From Flavobacterium frigoris (GTDB taxonomy: Bacteria > Bacteroidota > Bacteroidia > Flavobacteriales > Flavobacteriaceae), in assembly GCF_900111075.1 (NCBI RefSeq), contig NZ_FOFZ01000005.1:62001-126000 (forward strand): 64,000 bases of DNA. Direction: 5' to 3'. Positions 38,712 through 49,109 of the stretch are shown here, piece after piece (position 1 is the stretch's first letter; every line of letters begins with the position of its first letter). A program made the position numbers and the translations under genes. The notes below the pieces were generated by a model. That model was not told the DNA's origin. It ran no database searches and saw only the letters and a program-made list of their open reading frames with translations.

Positions 38712-39710
38712 ATGTCACAATCAGCCACAATAGCGAAACCCATGGAAATAAAAAAAGCATTGCTTCTTTTGTACCAAATGTTGCTCATACGAAGGTTTGA
38801 AGAAAAAGCGGCAGAGCAATATACAAAATCTAAAATCCGAGGGTTTTTACATTTATATACTGGTGAAGAAGCGGTAGCGGTAGGAGTTATACAGGCCATA
38901 ACAGAGGAAGATAATGTATTGTGTACCTATCGAGAACACGGGCATGCCTTAGCAAGAGGAATCGATGCTGATGTAATTATGGCTGAGATGTATGGTAAAA
39001 TGGAAGGTTGCTCACTGGGCCGGGGGGGCTCCATGCATTTATTTGATGTTTCAAAAAAATTCTATGGAGGAAATGCTATCGTCAGCGGTCATTTACCACT
39101 GGCTGTCGGAATGGCTTTAGCGTCCAAAAAGCAAAAGAAAGAAAATATTACTGTTTGCTTTTTTGGCGAAGGAGCAGCTGCCGAAGGCGAATTTCACGAA
39201 GCAATGAATCTCGCGGCACTTTGGAAAGTTCCTCTGTTATTTGTCTGTGAAAACAACCTATACGCCATGGGAACGGCGATTAGGCACTCCCATTCCGAGA
39301 CCCACATTGAAAAAAAAGGAGCTGCTTACGGTATCGAAGCTGAAGCGGTGGACGGAATGGATCTAATGGCGGTAATCGATGCCGCCAATACTGCCACACA
39401 AAAAGTGAGAAGTAGTGGAAAACCATATTTATTAGTTTGCAATACTTATCGTTTTAAGGCACACTCGATGTTTGATGCCGAATTATATCGGGCTAAAAAA
39501 GAGGTTGACGAATGGAAAAAAAGAGATCCCATTCCGACATTCAAAAATTACCTATTGAAGCAAAAATGGATTACCCCAGCTGAAATCACTGCATTCGAAC
39601 AGAAAATTGAAACTAAAGTCCAATTGGCCGTCGATTTTGCAGAAGCGGGAACCTGGGAGCCTATAGCAGAATTGACAAAATTCACTTACAGTGAAAATAA
39701 AATGCAATAA
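38712..39710 (+). CDS. pdhA: Pyruvate dehydrogenase-type E1 component, alpha subunit
   Basis: 332 residues from ATG 38712; an upstream in-frame extension would run through the AAT repeat and overlap htrA, so I reject it. Thiamine-diphosphate motif 'FFGEGAAAEGEFHEAMNLA' to 'CENN', and E1alpha marks 'GFLHLYTGEEAVAVG', 'YREHGHALARG' and 'GRGGSMHLFD'. With E1beta it decarboxylates pyruvate (or acetoin or a related 2-oxoacid) and transfers the acyl group to E2. Acetoin dehydrogenase is an alternative; nearby D-lactate dehydrogenase and acetyl-CoA synthetase favour pyruvate. Confidence 0.88.
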   Translation: MSQSATIAKPMEIKKALLLLYQMLLIRRFEEKAAEQYTKSKIRGFLHLYTGEEAVAVGVIQAITEEDNVLCTYREHGHALARGIDADVIMAEMYGKMEGCSLGRGGSMHLFDVSKKFYGGNAIVSGHLPLAVGMALASKKQKKENITVCFFGEGAAAEGEFHEAMNLAALWKVPLLFVCENNLYAMGTAIRHSHSETHIEKKGAAYGIEAEAVDGMDLMAVIDAANTATQKVRSSGKPYLLVCNTYRFKAHSMFDAELYRAKKEVDEWKKRDPIPTFKNYLLKQKWITPAEITAFEQKIETKVQLAVDFAEAGTWEPIAELTKFTYSENKMQ

Positions 39711-39791
39711 AAAACAAACAACCCATCAGGGGCTACAAAACAAAGTAAAACCCTGAAAAGATTTTAATCGAACCCTTTAAAAACAAAAATT

Positions 39792-40052
39792 ATGATAGTA
39801 GCAACATTATGTCAAAGTTGTGGAATTCCACTTGACAATGAGCAATTGAAAGGAACAGAAGCAAATGGTTTAAAAACGGATGAGTATTGCAAATTTTGTT
39901 ACGATGCTGGGTCATTTGTCAAACCCAGTATGACATTTGGCGATATGAAGGAAACGGTAGAGACCCAGATGAAGAAATTGAAACTTTCAGAAAAGCTGAT
40001 TCAAGACGCCGTAAACATTCTGCCCACTTTAAACCGCTGGAAAATCATTTAA
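39792..40052 (+). CDS. Putative zinc-ribbon protein
   Basis: 86 residues. Four cysteines in two pairs (Cys7/Cys10 in 'CQSCG' and Cys33/Cys36 in 'CKFCY') form a predicted zinc knuckle. The remainder is a helical C-terminus ('[19 protein letters not shown]'). It matches the zinc_ribbon_2 type of small protein of unknown role. Inserted between E1alpha and E1beta genes, 31 bases before the latter. A regulatory or assembly role for the complex is conjecture. Confidence 0.75.
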   Translation: MIVATLCQSCGIPLDNEQLKGTEANGLKTDEYCKFCYDAGSFVKPSMTFGDMKETVETQMKKLKLSEKLIQDAVNILPTLNRWKII

Positions 40053-40083
40053 CCTAAATCTCTCCAACTCACATATTCTAAAA

Positions 40084-41082
40084 ATGGAAAACGCCACTAC
40101 AAAAATAAAAACTACCTATCGCGAAGCGCTGAAACAAGGGTTGCGCGAAGCGTTGCAAAATGACGAGCGTGTTTTTCTTATGGGGGAAGACGTGGGACGA
40201 TACGGTGGCGCTTTTGCGGTAAGCAAAGGACTTTTGCAAGAGTTTGGTGAGGAACGCATCATGGACACTCCGCTTTCTGAAGCAGGCTTCGTAGGGGCAG
40301 GAATTGGCGCTGCAATAGCGGGTATGAGGCCCATTGTTGAAGTGATGACCGTCAATTTCAGTTTACTTGCCTTCGACCAAATCGTAAACAATGCCGCCAC
40401 CTTATTGCACATGTCCGGCGGTCAGGTTCATGTACCAGTGGTTATACGCATTGGATGCGGAATAGGTCGGCAATTGGCGGCACAACATTCGCACAGTTGG
40501 GAACCTTTTTACGCCCATGTTCCCGGATTAATTGTTCTTTCTGCAGGTACACATGAAGATGCCCGCAACATGTTGCATGCCGCTCTTCAAAGTCCAGACC
40601 CCGTGATTCTGTTCGAATATACTTTCTTGTTGAATATGGAAAAAGAAATTCCTGCGGAAGCCACTCCGGTAACGATAACAAAAGCCAAAGTAAGAAGAGA
40701 AGGAAAAGATATTTCGATTATTACTTATGGAGCAGCGGTGTATAAATGCTTAGAAGCGGCAACTGAATTAGCCAAAATAGGCATTGAAGCCGAAGTAGTC
40801 GATCTCCGCGTTTTACGACCTATAGACGAAACCACTTTCTTGGCTTCTGTTTCCAAAACACATCGGGCACTTATTGTGGAAGAAGCGTGGCGCTCCGTCA
40901 GTATTTCTGCAGAAGTATCGGCCCGAATAATGGAAAAAGTGTTTTATGATTTGGATGCTCCCGTACAACGATTATGTGGTGCGGAAGTCCCTATACCCTA
41001 CGCCAATCATCTGGAGGAAGCGGCTATTCCTCAGGTAAATGACATTGTAAATACAGTTAAAAAAATGATTCATCATGATTGA
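40084..41082 (+). CDS. pdhB: Pyruvate dehydrogenase-type E1 component, beta subunit
   Basis: 332 residues, the transketolase-like beta chain of heterotetrameric E1. Typical segments are '[14 protein letters not shown]', '[15 protein letters not shown]', '[18 protein letters not shown]', '[20 protein letters not shown]' (split by the family's His) and '[14 protein letters not shown]'. It forms the active site with E1alpha. The E2 gene starts inside its last codons (8-base overlap), so they are translationally coupled. Confidence 0.9.
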   Translation: MENATTKIKTTYREALKQGLREALQNDERVFLMGEDVGRYGGAFAVSKGLLQEFGEERIMDTPLSEAGFVGAGIGAAIAGMRPIVEVMTVNFSLLAFDQIVNNAATLLHMSGGQVHVPVVIRIGCGIGRQLAAQHSHSWEPFYAHVPGLIVLSAGTHEDARNMLHAALQSPDPVILFEYTFLLNMEKEIPAEATPVTITKAKVRREGKDISIITYGAAVYKCLEAATELAKIGIEAEVVDLRVLRPIDETTFLASVSKTHRALIVEEAWRSVSISAEVSARIMEKVFYDLDAPVQRLCGAEVPIPYANHLEEAAIPQVNDIVNTVKKMIHHD

Positions 41083-42232
41083 ATTTAAAATGCCCAGTTT
41101 GGGTGCAGACATGGAAGACGGTACATTGATCGAATGGAAAAAAAAACCAGGCGACACGGTGAAGCGCGGCGATATTATCGCTGAGGTGGAAACACAAAAA
41201 GGGCTTATTGAAATTGAAATATTCGATGAAGGCATCATTGATAAATTCCTCATTCAGGAAGGAACAAAAGTTCCTGTAGGAGCCGTTATGGCACTACTAC
41301 AGCCGAGCGGAGTGTCTTTAGAAACAAAAAAAGAAAAAGAACCTGCCCCATTGCAACCAACTGAGGAAAAAACAATCAAAAGTACGCCTATAAGCACGGC
41401 TGAAACACGAAAAATAAAAGTATCACCGCTCGCCCGAAGAATTGCCGAAGAGAACCACATCAATCTCGAATCAGTGGCAGGAACCGGTCCTGACGGAGCC
41501 ATTACCAAAGAAAATGTCGATCACGAAATTGCAAAAATAGAAAAGATTGAACCCGAAAAAATCAATGCTCCAGCAGTAGCAATTCGATCAGCAATAGCCG
41601 CTGCGATGAGTAAGTCGAATAGCGAGATTCCGCACTATTATTTAGAAAAAAAGATAGATTTTACAAAAGCATTGGCCTGGTTACAAGAAGCCAATAGTCA
41701 ACGTTCCATCAAAAAAAGACTGCTACCCGTTGTCCTTCTTATCAAGGCAACAGCGAGATCTTTATCTGATTTTCCCGATTTGAACGCAATTTGGGAAAAC
41801 GGTTTACAACAAAAAAAAGATATTAATATTGGGTTTGTTGTTTCGTTGACGACTGGCGGCATTATTGTTCCGGCGATTCATCATACTAATTTAAAAAGTG
41901 TTGACGAAATCATGGAGACATTAAATGACATTATTCCAAGAGCAAGAGCCTTTAAATTACGAAGTTCAGAACTGACAGATTCTACTATTACGCTAACCTC
42001 TGTTGGAGAAAATGGCGCCGATGTAGTTTATGGCATAATTTATCCGCCTCAGGTGGCAATCGTGGGTTTCGGGACAATTTCAGAACAGCCTTTTGCCGAA
42101 AAGGGCATGTTAGGCATTCGGTCTGTTGTGAAGGCCACATTAGCTGGGGATCATCGGGCAACGGATGGACTTATCGGTAGTCGTTTTTTAGCTGCCATAA
42201 ACAACTATTTACAAAATCCGGATTCATTATGA
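41075..42232 (+). CDS. pdhC: Dihydrolipoamide acyltransferase (E2) of a 2-oxoacid dehydrogenase
   Basis: 385 residues. One lipoyl domain (about 1-78, lipoyl Lys42 in '[12 protein letters not shown]'), a linker rich in Glu/Pro/Thr, a peripheral subunit-binding domain about 110-148 ('[20 protein letters not shown]'), and a catalytic domain ending with '[16 protein letters not shown]', which holds the active His and Asp. It transfers acetyl groups to CoA. A gene for E3 (dihydrolipoamide dehydrogenase) is not in the window. The following acyl carrier protein gene overlaps its stop by 4 bases. Confidence 0.92.
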   Translation: MIEFKMPSLGADMEDGTLIEWKKKPGDTVKRGDIIAEVETQKGLIEIEIFDEGIIDKFLIQEGTKVPVGAVMALLQPSGVSLETKKEKEPAPLQPTEEKTIKSTPISTAETRKIKVSPLARRIAEENHINLESVAGTGPDGAITKENVDHEIAKIEKIEPEKINAPAVAIRSAIAAAMSKSNSEIPHYYLEKKIDFTKALAWLQEANSQRSIKKRLLPVVLLIKATARSLSDFPDLNAIWENGLQQKKDINIGFVVSLTTGGIIVPAIHHTNLKSVDEIMETLNDIIPRARAFKLRSSELTDSTITLTSVGENGADVVYGIIYPPQVAIVGFGTISEQPFAEKGMLGIRSVVKATLAGDHRATDGLIGSRFLAAINNYLQNPDSL

Positions 42233-42486
42233 AAGAAGATGAAATTAAAAAGACCCTTTTTCAATTGTTGAAAAAAATTGCCCCCGAAACAGAACCGTCA
42301 GAATTGCAAGATGATGATAATATTCGAGAGACCCTTAATATTGATTCGTTTGATGCTTTACAATTTATAGTGGTATTAGATGATAAACTAGGAATTGAAA
42401 TACCAGAACGAGATTATGGGAAAACCACCACCTTGAAGTTACTTCTTTCCTATATCAAGAATGCAATAGAAAAGCAGAAATCCTGA
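42229..42486 (+). CDS. Acyl carrier protein
   Basis: 85 residues, all-helical and acidic. The phosphopantetheine site is 'NIDSFDALQF' with Ser40. Length and spacing are those of a stand-alone ACP. Its ATG overlaps the E2 stop, so it is made together with the 2-oxoacid dehydrogenase. No fatty-acid synthase gene is nearby. It may receive an acyl group from this complex or serve as a dedicated acetyl or acyl store; both are inference. Confidence 0.88.
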   Translation: MKEDEIKKTLFQLLKKIAPETEPSELQDDDNIRETLNIDSFDALQFIVVLDDKLGIEIPERDYGKTTTLKLLLSYIKNAIEKQKS

Positions 42487-42550
42487 TTTAGAAAATAGAA
42501 TAGCCAAAAATAACAGCCATCATTCCTTAATTGGAACTAAAAAAAACATC

Positions 42551-43540
42551 ATGAAAATTTTAATGTACAGCATATACGCGTTTGACAAACCATTTATCGA
42601 AAATGCCAAACATGGGAAATTAGAAATAGAATATACGAACCAGCCTTTAAATGAAGACACGGTCAAACTAGCAGAGGGTTTTGAAGGTATTTCTCTTTTT
42701 ACCCCTGATAATGCCTCTGCTATCGTACTGGAAAAATTATATTTCTACGGCGTTAGATATATTGCTTTAAGATCTGTGGGATATGACTATGTCGATTTGA
42801 AAAAAGCGAGAGCTTTAGGAATCAAAGTGGCAAATGTACCCGCTTACTCCCACTATTCTGTAGCGGAACATGCCGTAACCTTGTTATTAGCCTTAAATCG
42901 AAAGATTATTCTAGGCCAAAAACTCATGCAAATGGGTGACTACCGTCTGGATCATTTGGTCGGTTTTGACTTGCATGGGAAAAAGATAGGAATCATTGGA
43001 ACTGGAAAAATAGGTACCGCTTTCGCAAAAATAATGTATGGTTTTGGCTGCCAAATTTCAGCTTGTGATCCGCAAGAAAATGAGGAATTAATCCAGCAAA
43101 TAGATATAAACTATACCACATTGGAAGAGGTTTGTACAACTTCAGATGTGATTTCAGTTCATTGTCCGCTTAATCATGAAACAAAATACATGTTCAACAA
43201 AAGCAATTTTAGCCTGATGAAAAAAGGAGTCGTGTTTATTAACACTGCAAGAGGAACTATCGTGAATACAGAAGATCTAATAGATGCACTCAAAATGGGC
43301 AATATCGGAGCAGCTGGCTTAGATGTTTATGAAAAGGAAAAAGGAATCTTCTTTGGCAATCACATTAATAAAAAACTGGAGGATCATTTATACACTATCC
43401 TTCGCTCCTTCCCTAACGTTTTAATTACGGGACATCAAGGCTTTTTGACTAACGAAGCTTTAGAGGGAATTGCACAGACCACCATTGTTAATTTTAATGC
43501 TTGGGCTTATAATGGTCTCTCTGAAAATGAACTTAAATAA
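42551..43540 (+). CDS. ldhA: D-lactate dehydrogenase
   Basis: 329 residues of the D-2-hydroxyacid dehydrogenase family. NAD motif 'GIIGTGKIGTAFAKIM' at about 148-163, Arg in 'INTARGTIVNTEDL', Glu in 'DVYEKEKGIFF', catalytic His in 'ITGHQGFLTNEAL'. The 'YEKEKG-FF' and 'GHQ-FLT' forms match fermentative LdhA. It reduces pyruvate to D-lactate and reoxidises NADH. It is the last gene of the metabolic part of the island, after a 64-base gap. Confidence 0.9.
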   Translation: MKILMYSIYAFDKPFIENAKHGKLEIEYTNQPLNEDTVKLAEGFEGISLFTPDNASAIVLEKLYFYGVRYIALRSVGYDYVDLKKARALGIKVANVPAYSHYSVAEHAVTLLLALNRKIILGQKLMQMGDYRLDHLVGFDLHGKKIGIIGTGKIGTAFAKIMYGFGCQISACDPQENEELIQQIDINYTTLEEVCTTSDVISVHCPLNHETKYMFNKSNFSLMKKGVVFINTARGTIVNTEDLIDALKMGNIGAAGLDVYEKEKGIFFGNHINKKLEDHLYTILRSFPNVLITGHQGFLTNEALEGIAQTTIVNFNAWAYNGLSENELK

Positions 43541-43783
43541 GTTGTTTCGAATAATTGAAAATTTATTTCATTTCATTAATTATTAAACATTTACGAACAA
43601 TACTTACTATTTATACCTGCTTAAAAATTCGTTATTCCGTTACTTTTAACTTTCAAAATCATAAATCCGTCATCGCTTTATGAACGAAAATACTTTTAAA
43701 TAATTTCTCCTCCGGATTCAATTAATGACTATCTTAATTGAAATTTAAAAAACAGAAAGACCGATTAATTAAAATAAATTCAG

Positions 43784-46363
43784 ATGAACATGAATTGGCA
43801 TTTACTTTCTCTTTCTGAAGTATCCGAGAAGTTGGACACATCCCCAGCAGGCATTGATGAAAAAACTGCTAATCAACGCCAAGCCAAGCACGGCAAAAAC
43901 AAGATTGATTACAAAAAAAAGAACACTGTTTTACGGATGGTCCTCCACCAATTATCCAACTTTATGATTCTAATCCTTATCCTGGCGGCAATTGTCTCAG
44001 GTATAATGGGTGACTTAACAGATACCATTATTATTCTTACCATAATTGTAGTCAACGCGGCAATCGGTTTTGTGCAAGAATACCGAGCTGAAAAAGCAAT
44101 GGAAGCCCTTAAAAACATAATTCCTGAAGAAACAAGAGTAATTCGGGCAGGAAAGACGATCGCCTTAGCAACTGCTAAGCTGGTTCCCGGTGATGTAGTT
44201 TTGCTCGAAGCCGGGAACAGAATCCCCGCTGATGTTCGTTTTATTGAAACCCATCAATTAAAAGTAGATGAATCAACGCTTACAGGCGAATCAAATACTA
44301 CTGATAAAACATCTGAAAAACTACCCGATGGCGACTATCCCCTTGGGGACCGAAGCAATTTAGGCTTCAAAGGCACTTTTATCACAAAAGGACACGGAAG
44401 CGCTTATGTGACGGCAATCGCTATGGACACGGAACTTGGTCACATTGCACAGATGATTCAATCACAAGATTCATCAACTCCATTACAAATACGATTGGCT
44501 GCATTCGGTAAACGGTTGTCCATTGTCATCTTGATAATTTGCACCTTAATTTTTATGATAGGATGGCTCAATGGCGAAGCTATTTTAAGCATGCTGTTAA
44601 CGTCTATCTCGCTTGCTGTGGCCGCCATTCCGGAAGCCTTGCCTGCACTCGTTACAATTGCTCTTGCCTTTGGTGCTAAACGATTAGCAAAAAGTAATGC
44701 ACTTGTAAGAAAACTTCCAGCGGTGGAAACACTTGGCTCGGTTACTTATATATGCACTGATAAAACAGGAACGCTGACCGAGAATAAAATGACCGTAAAG
44801 GAAGTGTATCTGACTCCTGATCTAAAAACCAAAACTCATTTTAGTCAAAATAATGCCCTGTTCACTGCAATGGTGCTAAACAGTGATGCCTCAGAAAAAG
44901 AAGACGGAGGCTGGCATGGGGATTCAACGGAGATCGCATTGGTAAAATATGCCTTAACTAAAAACAGTAAAAAAAAGGAATTGGAAAAAGAATTTCCAAG
45001 AGTGGCCGAATTTGCATTCGATTCGTCAAGAAAATGCATGACAACAATACATCAAACAGAAAATGGGATACTCGTCATTACCAAAGGGGCTGTCGATGTA
45101 CTGTTAGGTAAAATAGTTAAAGATCAAAAACCGCTGATTTCTGAGTTTGAGCGAAAAGCAAACGAAGTAGCCAACGAAGGGTATCGGGTTATTGGCTATG
45201 CCATAAAAGAAATGCAAACTTTACCGGAAACCTTAAATGTAGATGAAATAGAATCTTCATTAACCTTTATCGGGTTTGCAGGAATGATTGATCCACCGCG
45301 GAGCGAAGCAAAAAAGGCAGTTTCAGAATGCATACAAGCAGGAATAATCCCTGTAATGATTACCGGTGACCACAAACTCACAGCAAAAGCCATTGCAAAG
45401 CAGTTGGGCATAATCACCTCGGAGGAAGACCTTATATTGAGCGGAACCAAACTGACTGCGTTATCAGAAACAGAGTTTTCAGATATAGTTGAACATGTTC
45501 GTGTTTATGCCCGTGTGAGCCCAGAGCAAAAATTGAAAATTATAAAAGCACTGCAAGCAAAAGATCAATTTGTGGCGATGACCGGTGATGGTGTAAATGA
45601 CGCTCCCGCCCTTAAAAGCGCCAACATTGGGATTGCTATGGGAATCAATGGGACAGCCATTTCCAAAGAGGCAGCCGACATGGTTTTGCTTGATGATAAT
45701 TTTGCTACCATTTTGATTGCCGTAAAGGATGGTCGAGTAATATTTGATAATATTTTAAAATTTATAAAGTACATACTAACGGGGAATTTCGGGGAAATCT
45801 GCGCCATTTTCCTTGCTCCTTTTTTTGGTTTACCCTTTCCGCTACTGGCTATTCACATTTTGTGGATTAATCTCGTAACAGACGGATTACCCGGATTGGC
45901 TTTAGCTTCTGAACCGGCAGAAGGTAGTGTAATGAATCGGCCACCAAGGGATCCAACGCAAAATATTTTTGCAGGAAAGATGGCATTACATATACTAAGT
46001 GTTGGTTTGCTGATGGGTTTGATCACTCTAGGCATTCAGTATTGGGCAATTCAAGCCAACATTCCACACTGGCAAACCATTGCTTTTACAGTCCTCTGTT
46101 TTAGCCAGATGGGCCATGTCATGGCAATTCGTTCTGAACGGCAATCTCTTTTTAAAATTGGATTTTTTTCGAACAAACCTCTTTTGGGAGCTTTGATGTT
46201 GACAGTTTTACTCCAACTGATGATTGTCTACGTTCCTTTCTTTAATATGGTATTCAAAACACAACCGTTGTCGTTGTATGAATTAGTAATAACCCTACTG
46301 GTATCAAGCATCGTTTTTTGGGCAGTAGAAATTGGGAAATGGATCATTAGAGGTATCAAATAG
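43784..46363 (+). CDS. P2-type cation-transporting ATPase
   Basis: 859 residues, ten predicted helices. N-terminal cation-ATPase domain, actuator 'TLTGES', phosphorylation site 'DKTGTLTENK' with Asp about 326, hinge 'MTGDGVNDAPALK'. Helix M4 carries 'AAIPEALPALV' and M6 'NLVTDGLPGLALA', which resemble Ca2+-pumping P2A ATPases and related bacterial pumps (PEGLP is more typical of calcium). The exported ion is probably calcium or another cation; not certain. A 243-base gap separates it from ldhA, so it may start a new transcription unit. Confidence 0.9.
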   Translation: MNMNWHLLSLSEVSEKLDTSPAGIDEKTANQRQAKHGKNKIDYKKKNTVLRMVLHQLSNFMILILILAAIVSGIMGDLTDTIIILTIIVVNAAIGFVQEYRAEKAMEALKNIIPEETRVIRAGKTIALATAKLVPGDVVLLEAGNRIPADVRFIETHQLKVDESTLTGESNTTDKTSEKLPDGDYPLGDRSNLGFKGTFITKGHGSAYVTAIAMDTELGHIAQMIQSQDSSTPLQIRLAAFGKRLSIVILIICTLIFMIGWLNGEAILSMLLTSISLAVAAIPEALPALVTIALAFGAKRLAKSNALVRKLPAVETLGSVTYICTDKTGTLTENKMTVKEVYLTPDLKTKTHFSQNNALFTAMVLNSDASEKEDGGWHGDSTEIALVKYALTKNSKKKELEKEFPRVAEFAFDSSRKCMTTIHQTENGILVITKGAVDVLLGKIVKDQKPLISEFERKANEVANEGYRVIGYAIKEMQTLPETLNVDEIESSLTFIGFAGMIDPPRSEAKKAVSECIQAGIIPVMITGDHKLTAKAIAKQLGIITSEEDLILSGTKLTALSETEFSDIVEHVRVYARVSPEQKLKIIKALQAKDQFVAMTGDGVNDAPALKSANIGIAMGINGTAISKEAADMVLLDDNFATILIAVKDGRVIFDNILKFIKYILTGNFGEICAIFLAPFFGLPFPLLAIHILWINLVTDGLPGLALASEPAEGSVMNRPPRDPTQNIFAGKMALHILSVGLLMGLITLGIQYWAIQANIPHWQTIAFTVLCFSQMGHVMAIRSERQSLFKIGFFSNKPLLGALMLTVLLQLMIVYVPFFNMVFKTQPLSLYELVITLLVSSIVFWAVEIGKWIIRGIK

Positions 46364-46582
46364 ATTTAATGTGTTGATACTCCATAGATTTAGTATGGAT
46401 ACCTGAAAAACAAATTAATCCTATTCTCACTTTACATCACTTCTTCAAAAAAAAATTGTACTTTAGTGTAAGGATAAGCCCCTTTTCCTTTTTATATAAA
46501 GTCCTACACTTTATTGATTTTAAATAATTTAAGTATTTTTTACCATTATACTGAAATTTATAATATTAAAAAAAAATGAAAA

Positions 46583-47680
46583 ATGAAAGGAACATTCAAA
46601 CTCGGAAAAGTAGCGGGTATTGGCCTATTTATACATTGGACATTTTCGTTACTTATTGCCTTTATTATTTTTATCAATTATCGGACAGGTTATAATGCTG
46701 TACAAATACTTTGGTCGGTCATTTTCGTTTTATGCATTTTTGTCACGGTTGTTATGCATGAATTTGGGCACGCACTAGCCGCAAAAAACTATGGAATACA
46801 AACAAGAGACATTACATTGCTTCCCATTGGAGGTCTAGCAAGATTGGACAAACTGCCTGAAAAACCTTTAGAAGAATTAGTAGTTGCTTTTGCTGGGCCA
46901 CTAGTAAACATTGTTTTGGCATTAATAACTAGTTTTTTTATAACATTTCCAGAAAATGCAGAGGCACTCGCTGCGCAATTATCAACTGGTGTAAATGCCA
47001 GTAATTTTTTCCTAAATTTCTTTATTGTAAATATCGTATTGGCCGTTTTTAATTTGATTCCGGCCTTCCCCATGGATGGAGGACGCGTCCTTAGAGCACT
47101 CTTAGCCTTTAAATTTAGAAGACATGTTGCAACCAGAATAGCAGCAAGAATTGGCCAATTTATAGCAATAGGGTTTATTCTTTTGGGTTTTATTTCCAAT
47201 CCGTTTCTAATTTTCATAGGCTTATTTGTTATTGTATCGGCCCAAATGGAAACAGAGCATGCCGCCTCTAAATTCATTCTCAAAGGTTTTAAAGTGCGGG
47301 ATGTACTTATGAAACAATATCAAACTATCGATGCCAGCGCGCCTATAAAAACGGCAATAGCGCTGCTACTGGACAGTCAATCAAAGATATTTATGATTAC
47401 CAAAGATAATGAACCCGTTGGGACGCTAAATCGAGATCAAATGATAGTAGCACTTTCCGAAAAAGGCGAGAATACAGTTATAAGCTCTGCAATGAATAAA
47501 AACTTAATCTATTTAGATGTGGAAACCCTACTGGAAGACATTTTTGAATTAGTTTCTGCTAATAAATCCAACTTAATGTTAGTAATGGAAAATGGGATTC
47601 TTGTAGGGACTCTTGACACTGAAAATCTTTTGGAGTTTCTTTTAATAAAAGGAGTTAAATCCAAAAACGTCTATGTCTAA
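46583..47680 (+). CDS. Site-2 protease family zinc metalloprotease with CBS domains
   Basis: 365 residues. Membrane part about 1-215 with the zinc site '[16 protein letters not shown]' (HEFGH about 59-63) and the second motif '[16 protein letters not shown]' (Asp ligand). The C-terminal 130 residues form a CBS pair ('[20 protein letters not shown]', '[12 protein letters not shown]'). Such Rip3/SpoIVFB-like intramembrane proteases cut membrane-bound regulators and can sense adenine nucleotides through CBS domains. The substrate is unknown. The next gene overlaps by 8 bases. Confidence 0.9.
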   Translation: MKGTFKLGKVAGIGLFIHWTFSLLIAFIIFINYRTGYNAVQILWSVIFVLCIFVTVVMHEFGHALAAKNYGIQTRDITLLPIGGLARLDKLPEKPLEELVVAFAGPLVNIVLALITSFFITFPENAEALAAQLSTGVNASNFFLNFFIVNIVLAVFNLIPAFPMDGGRVLRALLAFKFRRHVATRIAARIGQFIAIGFILLGFISNPFLIFIGLFVIVSAQMETEHAASKFILKGFKVRDVLMKQYQTIDASAPIKTAIALLLDSQSKIFMITKDNEPVGTLNRDQMIVALSEKGENTVISSAMNKNLIYLDVETLLEDIFELVSANKSNLMLVMENGILVGTLDTENLLEFLLIKGVKSKNVYV

Positions 47681-48833
47681 AATCCAAAACACAACACATC
47701 CTGATTGCCTGGAATTAGTGTATAGCGGCGAGGACTATTTTTCCCGACTGGAACAAATTATTCAAAATGCGAAATATGAGATTCATCTTCAATTTTATAT
47801 TTTTGAAAACGATGCCACTGGAACTAAGATTATAGAAAAACTTAAAGAAGCGGCAGCTCGTCGTGTAAAGGTGTATTTACTATTGGATGGCTTTGGCTCG
47901 TTTTCATTTCCTAAAGAAGTAGTGGAGGAATTAACTTCCCGCGGAGTTCAATTTCGCTTTTTTTCTCCGTTTTTTTCAGCAAACTCTTTTTACATTGGCC
48001 GAAGACTGCATCATAAAATTGTTGTTGCGGATGCTCAGATGCTATTAATTGGTGGAATCAATATTGCCGATAAATATAATGGCAAACCGGGAAAAGAACC
48101 CTGGTTAGACTATGCTGTTCAAATTGATGATATAATAATTGCAAAAAAACTTCAATTGTTATGTAGAGACCTTTTTTTAAAGAAAAGATATTTTTTCAAA
48201 AAAAAGATAGAAACTGTTTTACAGACACAGCAAGAAACGGTGGTCAGTATTATTCAAAATGACTGGCTGAAAAGGAAAAACGAAATCTATGACGCTTATA
48301 TTACATCCTTCACCACCGCTAAAAAAGAAATCGTCATAGTGGGAAGCTATTTCCTTCCTGGCAGAAGAATGAATAACGCATTGAAAAAAGCGGCGAAAAA
48401 TCAGGTCAAAGTTAAATTAATCCTGGCTGGCATATCAGATGTTGCGCTTTCTAGACGAGCTACCTATCATATATACGCTGCTCTTTTGAAAAACAACATT
48501 GAATTATATGAATGGAATAAAACCGTTTTGCATGGAAAAGCAGCGGTTGTCGACGGAAATTGGACCACTATAGGCTCTTTCAACTTAAATAATTTGAGCT
48601 CTTATGGAAGTCTTGAAATGAATGTTGAAATTAAATCTACCGCATTTTCCAGCAATTATTTAGAACACCTAAACGAAATAATAGCACAATGTCAAAGAAT
48701 AACCCCAACATCACTTAAAAAAAGAAATAATATCTCTTCCAGTTTTATAAATTGGCTATCCTATTGGACTGCTAGGCTCATACTTAATATAGTTACTTAT
48801 TTTCCTGAAAACCGTTTCAAAAAATTTTACTGA
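47673..48833 (+). CDS. Phospholipase D / cardiolipin synthase-like protein
   Basis: 386 residues with two HKD motifs: '[15 protein letters not shown]' followed by '[11 protein letters not shown]', and '[20 protein letters not shown]' followed by '[13 protein letters not shown]'. This double motif is that of ClsB-type cardiolipin synthases, which make cardiolipin from phosphatidylglycerol plus phosphatidylethanolamine or PG. Unlike ClsA there is no N-terminal membrane helix pair; a hydrophobic C-terminal segment ('[17 protein letters not shown]') may bind the membrane. Coupled to the site-2 protease gene. Confidence 0.85.
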   Translation: MSKIQNTTHPDCLELVYSGEDYFSRLEQIIQNAKYEIHLQFYIFENDATGTKIIEKLKEAAARRVKVYLLLDGFGSFSFPKEVVEELTSRGVQFRFFSPFFSANSFYIGRRLHHKIVVADAQMLLIGGINIADKYNGKPGKEPWLDYAVQIDDIIIAKKLQLLCRDLFLKKRYFFKKKIETVLQTQQETVVSIIQNDWLKRKNEIYDAYITSFTTAKKEIVIVGSYFLPGRRMNNALKKAAKNQVKVKLILAGISDVALSRRATYHIYAALLKNNIELYEWNKTVLHGKAAVVDGNWTTIGSFNLNNLSSYGSLEMNVEIKSTAFSSNYLEHLNEIIAQCQRITPTSLKKRNNISSSFINWLSYWTARLILNIVTYFPENRFKKFY

Positions 48834-49109
48834 CCCATTTGATTATTCCTTTTAATCCTACAATCATTCAAAAAACGACTGCTATTAACAACATTTAAGT
48901 AGAAATTTATAGCATTATTATTAGTTTTCGAAAATTAAAAAAAACTGCAATATATTACGTTTCTATCGCATAAAGGCATGCTTTTTTTTTTAAATAATCA
49001 TTTGTTTTTTAGTATATATTGTTGATAATTTTAACAATTTGTTAATACTAATCTAATTATACATGTGTGAAAATTTATATTTTTACCTCCTAATAAACTT
49101 ACAAGTACT

